DNA from: UBA6918 sp040754425 | GTDB taxonomy: Bacteria > Pseudomonadota > Gammaproteobacteria > Burkholderiales > Thiobacillaceae | Reading direction: 5' to 3' | Assembly: GCA_040754425.1 (NCBI GenBank) | Contig: JBFMCR010000040.1 | Span: 1 to 64,000, forward strand | DNA length: 64,000 nucleotides | In this document: positions 1-7,840 of the stretch, in pieces | Layout: each line of letters begins with the position of its first letter | Position numbering within the stretch: position 1 is the stretch's first letter | The notes under the pieces: model-generated | What the model was told of the DNA's origin: nothing | Database searches by the model: none | What the model saw: only the letters and a program-made list of their open reading frames with translations | Position numbers and translations under genes: made by a program

Positions 1-1
1 C

Positions 2-100
2 CGGGCGCGGGGTTTCCGTAATCGGGAGCGCTTTCGCAATGCGATCTACTTCCATCTCGGCGGCCTTGACCTATACCCCGCTCAGGTGGGAAATCGATGA
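2..100 (+). pseudogene. C-terminal fragment of an ISL3-like transposase, cut by the window edge
   Basis: An open frame enters from the left edge and stops at TGA 98-100. Its 32 visible residues contain ARGFRN followed by a hydrophobic stretch and GGLDLYP. The ARGFRN-type ending resembles the C-termini of ISL3-family transposases. The catalytic part lies outside the window, so activity cannot be judged. The next bases (101-128) resemble an insertion-sequence end, and the disrupted sulfotransferase reading frame begins right after it. Family assignment is by memory of the motif only. Confidence 0.42.
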
Positions 101-128
101 TTCAACCCACTCGAATGAGTGATGACCC
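101..128. repeat. Candidate right end (terminal inverted repeat) of the left-edge IS
   Basis: On the opposite strand this reads GGGTCATCACTCATTCGAGT followed by GGGTTGAA. It starts with GG and shares the core ATTCGAGTGGGT(T)GAA with the right-hand inverted repeat of the small element at 452-737. It lies immediately after the transposase stop codon and immediately before sulfotransferase coding sequence, as expected for an IS end. The left end is outside the window, so this cannot be confirmed here. Confidence 0.35.
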
Positions 129-134
129 GAGCAA

Positions 135-401
135 TTGAAAACCGTGAAATACGCTTATCCCGGCTTTGCGTACGATGCGCGAATTTTGGTTCATGATTGT
201 ACGGAGGATGATCCGTACAACAAGGAAACATTGATCGCACATTACAATTTTCACAATGAAATGGTGCAGGATTATTTCCGAAACAGGCCGCAAGACTTGC
301 TGGTTCTCAATGTCGCCGAGACGGATGCATATGAAAAACTCTGCGCGTTCTTGGGCAAGCCGAGTAATGGGAAAACGTTTCCTTGGAAAAACAAGACCTA
401 A
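135..401 (+). pseudogene. Truncated sulfotransferase, C-terminal part only
   Basis: The frame is open from 126 to the TAA at 399-401. The first usable start is a TTG at 135, with no good ribosome site. The C-terminal part has the pattern typical of sulfotransferase-family C-termini: HNEMVQDYFRNRPQDLLVL, then EKLCAFLGKP and FPWKN. The N-terminal PAPS-binding P-loop and about two thirds of a normal protein are missing. The upstream sequence is the end of an insertion sequence, so the gene was probably interrupted by that element. It belongs to a different sulfotransferase subfamily from the four copies at 7840-12308. Confidence 0.6.
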
Positions 402-443
402 GAAGCTTGTCGTTTTGTGGCCTTCCAGCGCTGGCTTTTGTTT

Positions 444-745
444 AAAAAAAGGGCTCTTTTGAAAAATGAGTGGGTGCCAATGTCATCAAGAACACCCTTC
501 CGCCTTGCCGGGTGGACTGCGGTCCCCACCCCTAGCCCCGCCCCAGGGCGGGGAAGTCCTCGCCGCCGGACGGGCTCGGGAGCAGGCGCCGCAAGACTTT
601 GCCTGCCCCAAGCCCTTGAGCGTGGTGGTGCGTCTGTCCGCGTCAAGGGTTCCCTTCGCCGGGCTCCGCCCGCCCTTGACCCGGCCAGACCCACCCTGCC
701 CGGAGCCCAGTTCACCCACTCGAAATTCAAAAGAGGCAAAAAAAG
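444..745. mobile_element. 286-bp MITE-like element (452-737) with 25-bp TIRs and an 8-bp target duplication
   Basis: The left end (452-476) starts GGCTCTTTTGAA and ends GAGTGGGTG. The right end (713-737), read on the other strand, starts GCCTCTTTTGAA and also ends GAGTGGGTG; 20 of 25 positions match. AAAAAAAG flanks the element directly on both sides (444-451 and 738-745), which is the 8-bp duplication known for ISL3-family transposition. No transposase frame lies inside. The interior is GC-rich and holds two hairpins: CCCCGCCC/GGGCGGGG at 536-553 and GTCAAGGG/CCCTTGAC at 642-680. The ISL3-like transposase fragment at the left edge is a plausible relative of its driver. Confidence 0.75.
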
Positions 746-771
746 CAACCCCTTGATTCAAGAGGTTGCTT
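736..771 (-). terminator. Leftward intrinsic terminator whose T-tract was the MITE target
   Basis: The arms AAGCAACC (743-750) and GGTTGCTT (764-771) pair perfectly, with a smaller nested TTGA/TCAA pair inside. Read on the minus strand, the stem is followed by seven T residues, the layout of a rho-independent terminator. Those seven bases are also the 8-bp duplication of the neighbouring MITE, so the element inserted at the T-tract. No minus-strand gene now lies upstream of it. Confidence 0.4.
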
Positions 772-796
772 GGAGTGGGGGAAATCAAGCTTGAAA

Positions 797-1702
797 ATGA
801 AGATAGCGCGCACACTGGGAGAATGCGCCACTGAAGGGCTCCGCATTCTGAATTCGCATTTTCAGCAGTACCCCACTGAGCCATTTTCTCCGGCGCCTTT
901 CCTGCCCGTGGTCGATGGGCTTGCCGGCCGTTTCGAGGGCCTTCTACAGACGCACAATCCTGATCTGTTCTATTCCGGCCTGTCCGTGTTGCATGCGACC
1001 GAGGATGAACGCCTCATCCATGACCTGCTCGGTGGCGCAGATGCAACGGAACGGCTGGAGCGGTCGCTCGGCTTTATCGAAGATGCGCTTTACCGGGAAA
1101 GCGAGTTCGAACGGCAGCTGGTCCGGGCTGTTCACCGGCGCAGCCTGCTCGGCGATGAACGGCTCAGGGAGGCGTTTGCATCAAGATTCGATGTGCAGCC
1201 GATCGGCATGATGGACATGCCGACGGATCGTTCGGTTTATTTCACCAAGGTCAACCATGGCTATTGGGAATACATGCGAACCGCCTACGATGAACTGTGC
1301 GCCGAACGAAACAATGCCGCACTCAATGTAAAAAATGTTGGATTCAAGCAGCGGCGCCTGCGGACCAGCGGAGTCACGCAATTCTGGGGCAGGCAAATCC
1401 GGCGTCACTACCTGCAAGATCAGGCCAATGATCCCAACAAGCGGGTGGTTTTTTCCATTAGCCTGGTTGCGGGTACGGAGCCGCCGTCGCGCTCGATCGG
1501 CAGGAAGCTGACCCCCGTTACCCGTGGGGCGGCGGTCGGCCTGGTTTCCATGTTCGAGGCTGCCTTGCCGGAACTGAACCGTTGCCAGGTCGGCGATGGG
1601 GGGCGTCGCGTGCACTTGTCTTCGACCAGGCGCTCGACTCGTTTTTCGGGAAATATGTCGCCGATTCGGAGGCCTGTCTGTTTGTGGTTTCGCCGCACCT
1701 GA
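797..1702 (+). CDS. Hypothetical glycan-island protein, N-terminal part of a frameshifted gene
   Basis: I do not recognise the family. The start is ATG 797, which begins MKIARTLGE; upstream GTG/TTG starts would extend into the MITE flank. The true reading frame is followed to about 1597. After a run of six G (1598-1603) this frame becomes low-complexity Arg/Ser-rich sequence, while the next frame turns coding-like and runs to 2085. Adding one G would join the two into a single protein of about 429 residues. It is the first gene of the rightward island and is followed directly by an LpxD-like acyltransferase. Function is unknown; a sugar- or lipid-modifying role is suggested by context only. 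Confidence 0.5.
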   Translation: MKIARTLGECATEGLRILNSHFQQYPTEPFSPAPFLPVVDGLAGRFEGLLQTHNPDLFYSGLSVLHATEDERLIHDLLGGADATERLERSLGFIEDALYRESEFERQLVRAVHRRSLLGDERLREAFASRFDVQPIGMMDMPTDRSVYFTKVNHGYWEYMRTAYDELCAERNNAALNVKNVGFKQRRLRTSGVTQFWGRQIRRHYLQDQANDPNKRVVFSISLVAGTEPPSRSIGRKLTPVTRGAAVGLVSMFEAALPELNRCQVGDGGRRVHLSSTRRSTRFSGNMSPIRRPVCLWFRRT

Positions 1703-2085
1703 AGCAGGTTGATTTCCTCGATTACAAAGGCAGCGTGTACAAGTTTCTGGTGCCGCCGACCAAGATCAACGAAACCTGGAAGGCAGTCGCGGCAACCCTG
1801 CTCGGATACCTGGTCCGTTTGGGCGAACGGCACAAGACCATAACGGTTCTGGGGCAGGGCGCCACCATCTTTTCGCTGATGACGCTGCTGTTTTCGGATG
1901 TGGATGCCATGCCGCAGGTACGCCTGCGCTTTTTCGATCTTGGGCGCGTGCTGGATATAGCCACCCCGGAGTTTCTGAAGGAGCAGGCATGGGCGCAGCA
2001 CGGCCTGGACAAATACATCGCCGAAGGGAAGAAGATATTCCGCATGGCCAAGGCGGATGATTTTTCCCTGGCATCGCCCTTGTGA
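1582..2085 (+). CDS. C-terminal part of the same frameshifted hypothetical gene
   Basis: This frame overlaps the previous one. Its coding-like portion starts at the G6 tract near 1600, with residues GASRALVFDQ continuing the upstream protein. It contains a hydrophobic strand ending in VLGQGAT and a later FFDLGRVLDI segment. This alternation of beta strand and Gly-rich loop is seen in nucleotide-sugar-binding folds, but I cannot assign a family. The stop is TGA 2083-2085, three bases before the ATG of the acyltransferase gene, so the two are probably co-translated. The break may be a real one-base deletion or a homopolymer error. Confidence 0.5.
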   Translation: MPGRRWGASRALVFDQALDSFFGKYVADSEACLFVVSPHLKQVDFLDYKGSVYKFLVPPTKINETWKAVAATLLGYLVRLGERHKTITVLGQGATIFSLMTLLFSDVDAMPQVRLRFFDLGRVLDIATPEFLKEQAWAQHGLDKYIAEGKKIFRMAKADDFSLASPL

Positions 2086-2087
2086 CC

Positions 2088-3044
2088 ATGGCAGATACAG
2101 GAAGGACTTCAGGCTTACCCGATATGGACAAGGAGCGCTTCAATCTGGCCCGGCCGGGTTCTCTGGCCGACCTGGGCATCAGCGCCGCTGACGGCGGAAG
2201 CCGGGCAGTCGTAAGCGGCCTTGCCCGGCTCGGGCACACGGCCTCGGGCGACCTGTGCTTTTGCGACCGCGAGCCCGCCGCGGATGTGGAAGTCGCCGAC
2301 GGCACGGTCATCCTGTGCACGGAAGCCTTGCAGGCATCGCTGCAAAAGCGTTTTGCGAAAGCCGTCTGCATCGCGCTGCCGGACCCGCGCGCCGCATTCA
2401 TCGACCTTGGTCATCGCCTGCTGGCGGATGGCGTGGTGGAGGTGAGCGCTGCGGTTCCGCGGCCTTTCGGCATTCACCCCGGCGCGCATATTGGCGAGCA
2501 CAGCGTCGTCCATCCCGAGGTTCGCATCGACGATGGCGCGAAGATCGGCGCGCAGTGCGTCATCCATCGCGGCACCTGGATCAGGGCCGGTGCCGTCATT
2601 CGCGACAACACCGTGGTCGGGGTGGAAGGCATCAATGCCTATCGCGGCCTGGACGGGCGCCAGCGCAATTTCCCCCATTTCGCCAGCGTCATCATCGGCG
2701 AGAACGTCGAGATCGGTGCCGGCGCCGTGGTGGTGCGCGGCATACTCAACAGCACGCGCATCGGCAGGGATTCGGTGATCGGCAACCTCAGCAACATCGG
2801 CCACGTGGTCGAAATCGGCGAAAAGGTGTGGATGTCGGTGGGCTGCCTGATCGGCGGCCACACCCGCATCGGCGCGGGGGCAACACTGGGCATGGGCGTG
2901 GCGGTCAGGGACAATGTCGAGATCGGCGAAAACGCGCAGGTGGGCATGGCCAGCGTGGTGGTTAAATCCGTCGCGCCGAACACATCTGTATTTGGCAACC
3001 CCGCGCGCGCAATGGGACCGATTCAGGCGGGTCCCGTGAGATAG
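2088..3044 (+). CDS. LpxD-like hexapeptide-repeat acyltransferase
   Basis: About 318 residues. The N-terminal domain (to about residue 125) resembles the uridine-binding domain of LpxD. It is followed by many left-handed beta-helix hexapeptides such as IGEHSV, IGAQCV, IGENVE, IGAGAV and IGRDSV. LpxD-family enzymes transfer an acyl chain from acyl-ACP to an amino sugar. A stand-alone copy beside a ketoacyl-ACP synthase and its own ACP suggests acylation of a glycan or amino sugar rather than housekeeping lipid A synthesis. The start could be GTG 2082, ATG 2088 or ATG 2124; 2088 avoids overlap with the previous stop. The exact acceptor is unknown. Confidence 0.75.
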   Translation: MADTGRTSGLPDMDKERFNLARPGSLADLGISAADGGSRAVVSGLARLGHTASGDLCFCDREPAADVEVADGTVILCTEALQASLQKRFAKAVCIALPDPRAAFIDLGHRLLADGVVEVSAAVPRPFGIHPGAHIGEHSVVHPEVRIDDGAKIGAQCVIHRGTWIRAGAVIRDNTVVGVEGINAYRGLDGRQRNFPHFASVIIGENVEIGAGAVVVRGILNSTRIGRDSVIGNLSNIGHVVEIGEKVWMSVGCLIGGHTRIGAGATLGMGVAVRDNVEIGENAQVGMASVVVKSVAPNTSVFGNPARAMGPIQAGPVR

Positions 3045-3046
3045 AG

Positions 3047-3640
3047 ATGGCCGAACAAATCATGAATTTTCAGTACAAGGGCTCGCGCGACTACATCCAC
3101 GGCACGGACATATTCAATGAAACCCTTGCGTGGCTGTCCGGCCGGAAGGGTGAAGTCAGGGATATCGATTTCACATTTCATCGTGTCGCCGCAAAACAGT
3201 TGAAGCTGGTTCCCGGGCCTTTGCCCGAGGGGGTGGAACCGGTGGCGGCCTGTGCTTTCAAGTCGGCCGAGGGGCGGGAGAAGGCTTACCTCGTGGAAAC
3301 CGAACAGGCAGTCGCCGGACGTTATCCTTACGATGAAGACGAAATCGTCGGTGCCATGGCATTCGATCTCGATGGCAGGAAAGCCACGCTGCGCGCGCAA
3401 ACCGGCTACAGCGACATCGAGGTGTGGGTGGCGATGACCAAGGCGCTGCATTACAAGGTGTTCCCTCAGCTCGAGGGCAAGTGGCTGTTCGTGCGCGGCC
3501 GTTTTCCTGCCTACGAACGGCACACAGCGGCGCAGGAACGCGTGCTGGCCATCGCCGCTTCGTTCAACGACAAGCTGACCCGCAGCGAGGCCTGGCAGGA
3601 TGGCGTCAAGGTCGGCGAAATCTTTTTCTCGATCGTGTGA
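3047..3640 (+). CDS. Hypothetical protein in acyl-ACP cluster
   Basis: A 197-residue protein starting at ATG 3047, two bases after the acyltransferase stop; a second ATG lies at 3062. No signal peptide or membrane segment is visible. I do not recognise the family. The spacing to both neighbours (LpxD-like gene before, ketoacyl synthase after) is only a few bases, so it is almost certainly in the same operon and linked to acyl-chain formation or transfer. The residue pattern is globular, with many charged positions in its second half. The residue count is too large for an acyl carrier protein. Confidence 0.65.
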   Translation: MAEQIMNFQYKGSRDYIHGTDIFNETLAWLSGRKGEVRDIDFTFHRVAAKQLKLVPGPLPEGVEPVAACAFKSAEGREKAYLVETEQAVAGRYPYDEDEIVGAMAFDLDGRKATLRAQTGYSDIEVWVAMTKALHYKVFPQLEGKWLFVRGRFPAYERHTAAQERVLAIAASFNDKLTRSEAWQDGVKVGEIFFSIV

Positions 3641-3647
3641 GCCGAAT

Positions 3648-4574
3648 ATGCTGGGAATCGAATCCATTGCAGTCTACGTGCCCGAGCAGCGTGCCTCGAA
3701 TCTGGAGCTGATGGCGCAGTTCGAGGTGGACGAGGCCTTTCTCGCGCAGAAGATCGGCGTGCTGCAGCGCGCGGTGAAGGGCGCGGAGGAGGACACCAGC
3801 GACATGGCGCTGAAGGCGCTGGAAGCGCTGCTCGCGCAAACCGGACTGGCGCGGGACGCGATCCAGGCGCTGGTGGTGGTGACGCAGAACCCGGACAGCA
3901 ACCTGCCGCACGTTTCCGGGCTGGTGCATGGCCGCGCCGGGCTGTCGCCTGCCTGTGCCGCCTTCGATGTTTCGCTCGGCTGCTCCGGCTATGTTTACGG
4001 GCTGTCGATCTTGCAGGCCTTCATGCAGGCCAACGGCATGTCGAAAGGCGTGCTGATCACCTGCGACCCCTACAGCAAGGTGATCGACCCGGCCGACAAG
4101 AATACCGTGCTGCTGTTTGGCGATGCCGCCACGGCCACGCTGGTGGGTGAGGACCCCGTCATGGTGTGCGGACCTTTCGACTTCGGCACCCAGGGCGACC
4201 TGACCGGCGCCCTGGTCTGCCGCAGCGGCACCCTGAGCATGAACGGGCGCGAGGTGTTCAATTTCGCCGCTACCACCGTGCCTGGCCATATCGGGAAGCT
4301 GCTCGCCAAGGCAGGCATGAGCAAGGATGAAGTGGACGCCTATGTTTTTCACCAGGGCAGCCGCTACATCGTGGAAACCTTGACCCGGCGCATCGGCCTC
4401 GACCGTGCCAGGGTGCGCGTGGACATGGAAAATACCGGCAACACCGTCTCGTCCTCGATTCCGCTCCTGCTGCGGCGCGAACTGGCCGACCCGTCGGTGA
4501 AGACGGCGGTGCTGTGCGGCTTCGGGGTCGGATTGTCCTGGGCCGGTTGTGTATGTAAACGAGTGGAGAAATGA
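3648..4574 (+). CDS. 3-oxoacyl-ACP synthase III (FabH-like)
   Basis: This enzyme condenses an acyl-CoA or acyl-ACP starter with malonyl-ACP. The protein is 308 residues from ATG 3648, the usual FabH length. The catalytic residues are visible: Cys112 in LGCSG, His235 in FHQGS and Asn265 in the ENTGNT segment. Typical KAS III features also include TQNPD in the first half and a Gly-rich GFGVGLSWA close to the C-terminus. It sits directly before an acyl carrier protein and after an LpxD-like acyltransferase. The set looks like a dedicated acyl-chain module, distinct from the housekeeping fab operon. Chain length and starter cannot be read from the sequence. Confidence 0.88.
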   Translation: MLGIESIAVYVPEQRASNLELMAQFEVDEAFLAQKIGVLQRAVKGAEEDTSDMALKALEALLAQTGLARDAIQALVVVTQNPDSNLPHVSGLVHGRAGLSPACAAFDVSLGCSGYVYGLSILQAFMQANGMSKGVLITCDPYSKVIDPADKNTVLLFGDAATATLVGEDPVMVCGPFDFGTQGDLTGALVCRSGTLSMNGREVFNFAATTVPGHIGKLLAKAGMSKDEVDAYVFHQGSRYIVETLTRRIGLDRARVRVDMENTGNTVSSSIPLLLRRELADPSVKTAVLCGFGVGLSWAGCVCKRVEK

Positions 4575-4575
4575 G

Positions 4576-4803
4576 ATGGCGGAATTGAATAGCGTAATGG
4601 AAGCGATTGCCGAATCCGGCGTGATGGACGACATGTCCAAATTCGACCCGGACAAGACCTTCAAGGAAAACGGCATCGATTCGCTGGACGTGATGAGTTT
4701 GTTCCTGGCGGTGGAAGAGAAGTTCGGCATCAAGTTCAGCGAAGAGGAAGTGGGGCAGATCAACACTGCCGCCGAACTCGTGAAAGCGCTGAATGCACGC
4801 TGA
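4576..4803 (+). CDS. Acyl carrier protein
   Basis: A 75-residue acidic protein from ATG 4576, one base after the KAS III stop. The phosphopantetheine attachment site is Ser36 in GIDSLDVM, the standard DSL motif. The start at 4576 is preferred over the upstream in-frame one at 4549, which would fall inside the ketoacyl synthase. It carries the growing or finished acyl chain for its neighbours, most likely the ketoacyl synthase (3648-4574) and the LpxD-like acyltransferase (2088-3044). It is a specialised ACP of the island, not the main AcpP, which normally lies in the fab cluster. Confidence 0.9.
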   Translation: MAELNSVMEAIAESGVMDDMSKFDPDKTFKENGIDSLDVMSLFLAVEEKFGIKFSEEEVGQINTAAELVKALNAR

Positions 4804-4820
4804 TATGTTGCTTATATCGG

Positions 4821-5882
4821 GTGTTTGAAAATAACGTGCCTCATCCTACCTACCTGACCTGCCGCGAATTCGGCGCCGCTTTCCTGACGCCGATGCTGAC
4901 CCGCTATGTCCGCGCGCTGGCCGGGCAGCCCGGTCCATTTGTGCCCGTGTGCCTGGCGCGCGAGGGCTGGCTGCTGCAGCAGTTGCTGGAGCGCCTGCAG
5001 CGCGAGCGCCTGATCGAGCTTGAACATCCGCCGGTCTATCTGCAGGTTTCGCGCACCCTGCTGTTCCGCACCTTCCTGGGCGAGCGCGAGCTGTGGCCGC
5101 TGGCGCTGAAGGGCAAGTATGAGGGCAGCGCGGCGAATCTGCTGAGCGGCCGTTTCGGCTTCCAGCCCTACGAATACGAACAGGTCTTGCCTCAGAAGCT
5201 GCTGAAGCAGGAAGTGAAGCTGCCCGACGACCTGGACGAGCTGGCTGATGAGCTGGGCAGGTACTCGGCAGAGCTGATGCCGCTGGTGGAGCCGACTTAC
5301 AGCGGGTTCAGGGCCTACCTCGACAGCCTTGGGCTTGCCGGTGGCGCGACGCCGATGCTGCTGGACGTGGGCTATGCCGGCACCATCCAGCAGTTGCTGA
5401 CCCGGCTTTTGCAGCGCGATACCCGCGGCCTGTATTTCATCGCCAGCAACCCGGGGCTTACCGAGGTGGCGGGGCATGGCGCGCACATGCAGGGCGTGCT
5501 GAAGGAGGGCGTGTCCATGGGCGACGGCTACCACATGCTGGACCGCTCCCTGTTCATGGAGTGCCTGCTGACCGCCCCGCACGGCCAGGTGGTGGACATA
5601 CGCCAGGAGCAGGACAAGGGGTTCCGTTTTTATTACGGCCGTAAGGCCGGGACCCAGCGGCATTTCCAGGACCTGGAAGCGGCGCACCATGGCGCCATCG
5701 ACGGCGTGGTGCATGCGCTGCGCCACGACATCGATTACACGGTCGCCGAGATCGAGCAGTTGTACCAGGCATTCCTCGGTACGCGCAACGCGCTGCCGCC
5801 GGGAATCTGGCATCTGTTTTCCGCGGACGACGACATCTCGGGCAACGGCGTGGTCAACCCGCTCGACCTGTTCGGGATTTGA
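4821..5882 (+). CDS. COG5610-like glycan-island protein without its HAD half
   Basis: A 353-residue protein from GTG 4821. Near residue 44 it reads VCLAREGWLLQQL, followed by YLQVSRTLLF. These resemble the LxREG...SRR segment found in the C-terminal part of COG5610 proteins, which are predicted HAD-superfamily hydrolases of glycan clusters. No HAD motif (DxDxT/V) is present in this protein; the HAD half is found in the next gene instead. That similarity is from memory and modest. It lies between the ACP gene and an RgpF/HAD gene. No signal peptide or membrane helix is visible, so it is probably cytoplasmic. Confidence 0.6.
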   Translation: MFENNVPHPTYLTCREFGAAFLTPMLTRYVRALAGQPGPFVPVCLAREGWLLQQLLERLQRERLIELEHPPVYLQVSRTLLFRTFLGERELWPLALKGKYEGSAANLLSGRFGFQPYEYEQVLPQKLLKQEVKLPDDLDELADELGRYSAELMPLVEPTYSGFRAYLDSLGLAGGATPMLLDVGYAGTIQQLLTRLLQRDTRGLYFIASNPGLTEVAGHGAHMQGVLKEGVSMGDGYHMLDRSLFMECLLTAPHGQVVDIRQEQDKGFRFYYGRKAGTQRHFQDLEAAHHGAIDGVVHALRHDIDYTVAEIEQLYQAFLGTRNALPPGIWHLFSADDDISGNGVVNPLDLFGI

Positions 5883-5908
5883 GGCTGCGGACAAGGATAC
5901 GGATTCCC

Positions 5909-7840
5909 ATGCTGAAAAGGCTGCACAGGCTGTACAAGAAGATCAGGCGGCATGTTTTTGCCCCGAGTGAAAGGCGCATTTACAAACGGGCGGTCGCCAC
6001 CGGCCTGTTCAACCGCGCCTGGTACCAGAAAACCTACGGTGTTTCCTTCCTGACTTCGCGCGCCGCTTTCAACGACTATCTGCACAAGTCCCGCTTTGCG
6101 CCGGTCAACCCGTCGCCGAAGTTCGACAGCGAGATCTACCACCGCCAGAACATGGACGTGTACACCAGCGTGCAGAGCCCGCTGCGGCACTACCTGGCGC
6201 TGGGCCGCAACGAGGGCCGCACCCATGCGGCAGCGGTGGCCAAATGGCAGCCCAGGGAACTGATCCATCTCGACCGCAAGCTCACGCCGCGGGCAAAAGA
6301 GCAGAAAATCGCCATTTGCCTGCACATCTTCTACGAGGAGTTCATCGAGCGTTTCGCCGGCGCGCTGCAGAACTTCCCGGTGAAGGTGGACGTGTACCTC
6401 ACCCTGGCCGACCCCGGTTTCGAGCGCAAGGCGGTCAAGACTTTCGAATCGCTGGGCACGGTCAACCAGGTGCATGCGCGCGCGGTGCCCAACCGCGGGC
6501 GCAATTTCGGCCCCTTCCTGGTGGAGTATGCACAGCAGCTGCAGCAATACGACCTGTTCTGTCACATGCATTCGAAGAAGTCGCTGTACTCCGGACGCGA
6601 GCAGACGCAATGGTCGGAATACCTGACCGAGTTCCTGCTGCGCGATGTGAGTGTCGTCAGTCGCGTGCTCAATGCCTTCGCCGAGCACAGGGAACTGGGC
6701 GTGTATTACCCGACTTCGTTCTGGATGATGCCGGGATGGGTCAACCACTGGACGGTGAACCGGCCGCATGCCGCGCAATGGCTGGAGCAGTTCGGCATGG
6801 AGCTGGGCGAGGATTTCATCAGCTACCCGGTGGGCGGCATGTTCTGGGCGAGGCCGAAGGCGCTGAAGCAGCTGCTGGCGCGCAAGTACCAATACGAAGA
6901 CTTCCCGGCCGAGCCGCTGCCCAACGACGGTTCCATGCTGCACGCGCTGGAGCGCCTGATCGGCCTGCTGGCGGAGAAGAACGGCTACAGGCAGTTCTTC
7001 TACTATCCGCCCGCGGGCAAGTTCACCACCGACCAGGGCTACCGCTTCATCCAGTACCACAATACGGCGCGCAATGCTTTCGAGCAGGTCAAGAATCACG
7101 AAATCGTCAGCTTCGACGTGTTCGACACCCTGGTGCGGCGCCGCTATTTCGTGCCCGACTACGCCAAGCTGCTGCTGGGCAAGGAACTTGCACAGCAGGG
7201 GATTGTGCCTTCCCCGGCGGATTTCGTCAGCCTGCGCAACCAGACCGAATTCGGGTTGCGCAAGGCGGGCAACTTCAAGCGCGACATCGGCATCGAGGAG
7301 GTCTACCGTGCGCTCGCCGGCAGACTGGGCCTGAGCGAGGGCCAGGCCATGGCCCTGATGCAGCGCGAGTTCGAACTCGACCTCGGCATGATCGAGGGCA
7401 AGGAGGAGATGGTCGATATCTTCAACGACCTGCACTCCTTCGGCCGCAAGCTGTGGGTCATCACCGACACCTATTACACGCGCGAGCAGATCGGCCTGAT
7501 GCTGCGCAAGGCGGGGGTGACGGCGCCCTACCGCCTGCTGGTGTCCAACGCCGAGCAGAAGCGCAAGGACGACACCACCATGTGGCGCTTCGTGAAGGAG
7601 GAACTGGAACGGCTGGGCAACCCCAGTTATCTGCACATCGGCGACAATGTCGTGTCGGACGCCCAGTTGCCCGGCGATTTCCGCCTGGGCAATTTCCATA
7701 TCCTCAATCCGCACGACAAGTGGCATGCGCTCGGTTTCCCCGGCGTGCTGCGCGGCCAGGATGCCCTGGACGAGCGCGAGATACTAAAATGGGGCCCGCT
7801 CATCTACGGCATGGGCCGCAATCCCTTCATCGGCGAGTAA
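5909..7840 (+). CDS. RgpF-type rhamnan synthesis domain fused to a HAD hydrolase domain
   Basis: A 643-residue protein from ATG 5909. After a basic N-terminus, residues 130-340 carry the features of the rhamnan-synthesis F (RgpF) domain: a strand with ICLHIFY, then RGRNFGPF and FCHMHSKKS. The second half has a HAD-superfamily domain, with motif I FDVFDTLV near residue 400, a serine/threonine-containing VITDTYY, and HIGDNVVSDA as the acidic motif IV. RgpF proteins act in assembly of rhamnose-containing polysaccharides. The island also encodes dTDP-rhamnose synthesis (35117-38945). It overlaps the next gene (ATG 7840) by one base, showing translational coupling. Confidence 0.78.
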   Translation: MLKRLHRLYKKIRRHVFAPSERRIYKRAVATGLFNRAWYQKTYGVSFLTSRAAFNDYLHKSRFAPVNPSPKFDSEIYHRQNMDVYTSVQSPLRHYLALGRNEGRTHAAAVAKWQPRELIHLDRKLTPRAKEQKIAICLHIFYEEFIERFAGALQNFPVKVDVYLTLADPGFERKAVKTFESLGTVNQVHARAVPNRGRNFGPFLVEYAQQLQQYDLFCHMHSKKSLYSGREQTQWSEYLTEFLLRDVSVVSRVLNAFAEHRELGVYYPTSFWMMPGWVNHWTVNRPHAAQWLEQFGMELGEDFISYPVGGMFWARPKALKQLLARKYQYEDFPAEPLPNDGSMLHALERLIGLLAEKNGYRQFFYYPPAGKFTTDQGYRFIQYHNTARNAFEQVKNHEIVSFDVFDTLVRRRYFVPDYAKLLLGKELAQQGIVPSPADFVSLRNQTEFGLRKAGNFKRDIGIEEVYRALAGRLGLSEGQAMALMQREFELDLGMIEGKEEMVDIFNDLHSFGRKLWVITDTYYTREQIGLMLRKAGVTAPYRLLVSNAEQKRKDDTTMWRFVKEELERLGNPSYLHIGDNVVSDAQLPGDFRLGNFHILNPHDKWHALGFPGVLRGQDALDEREILKWGPLIYGMGRNPFIGE

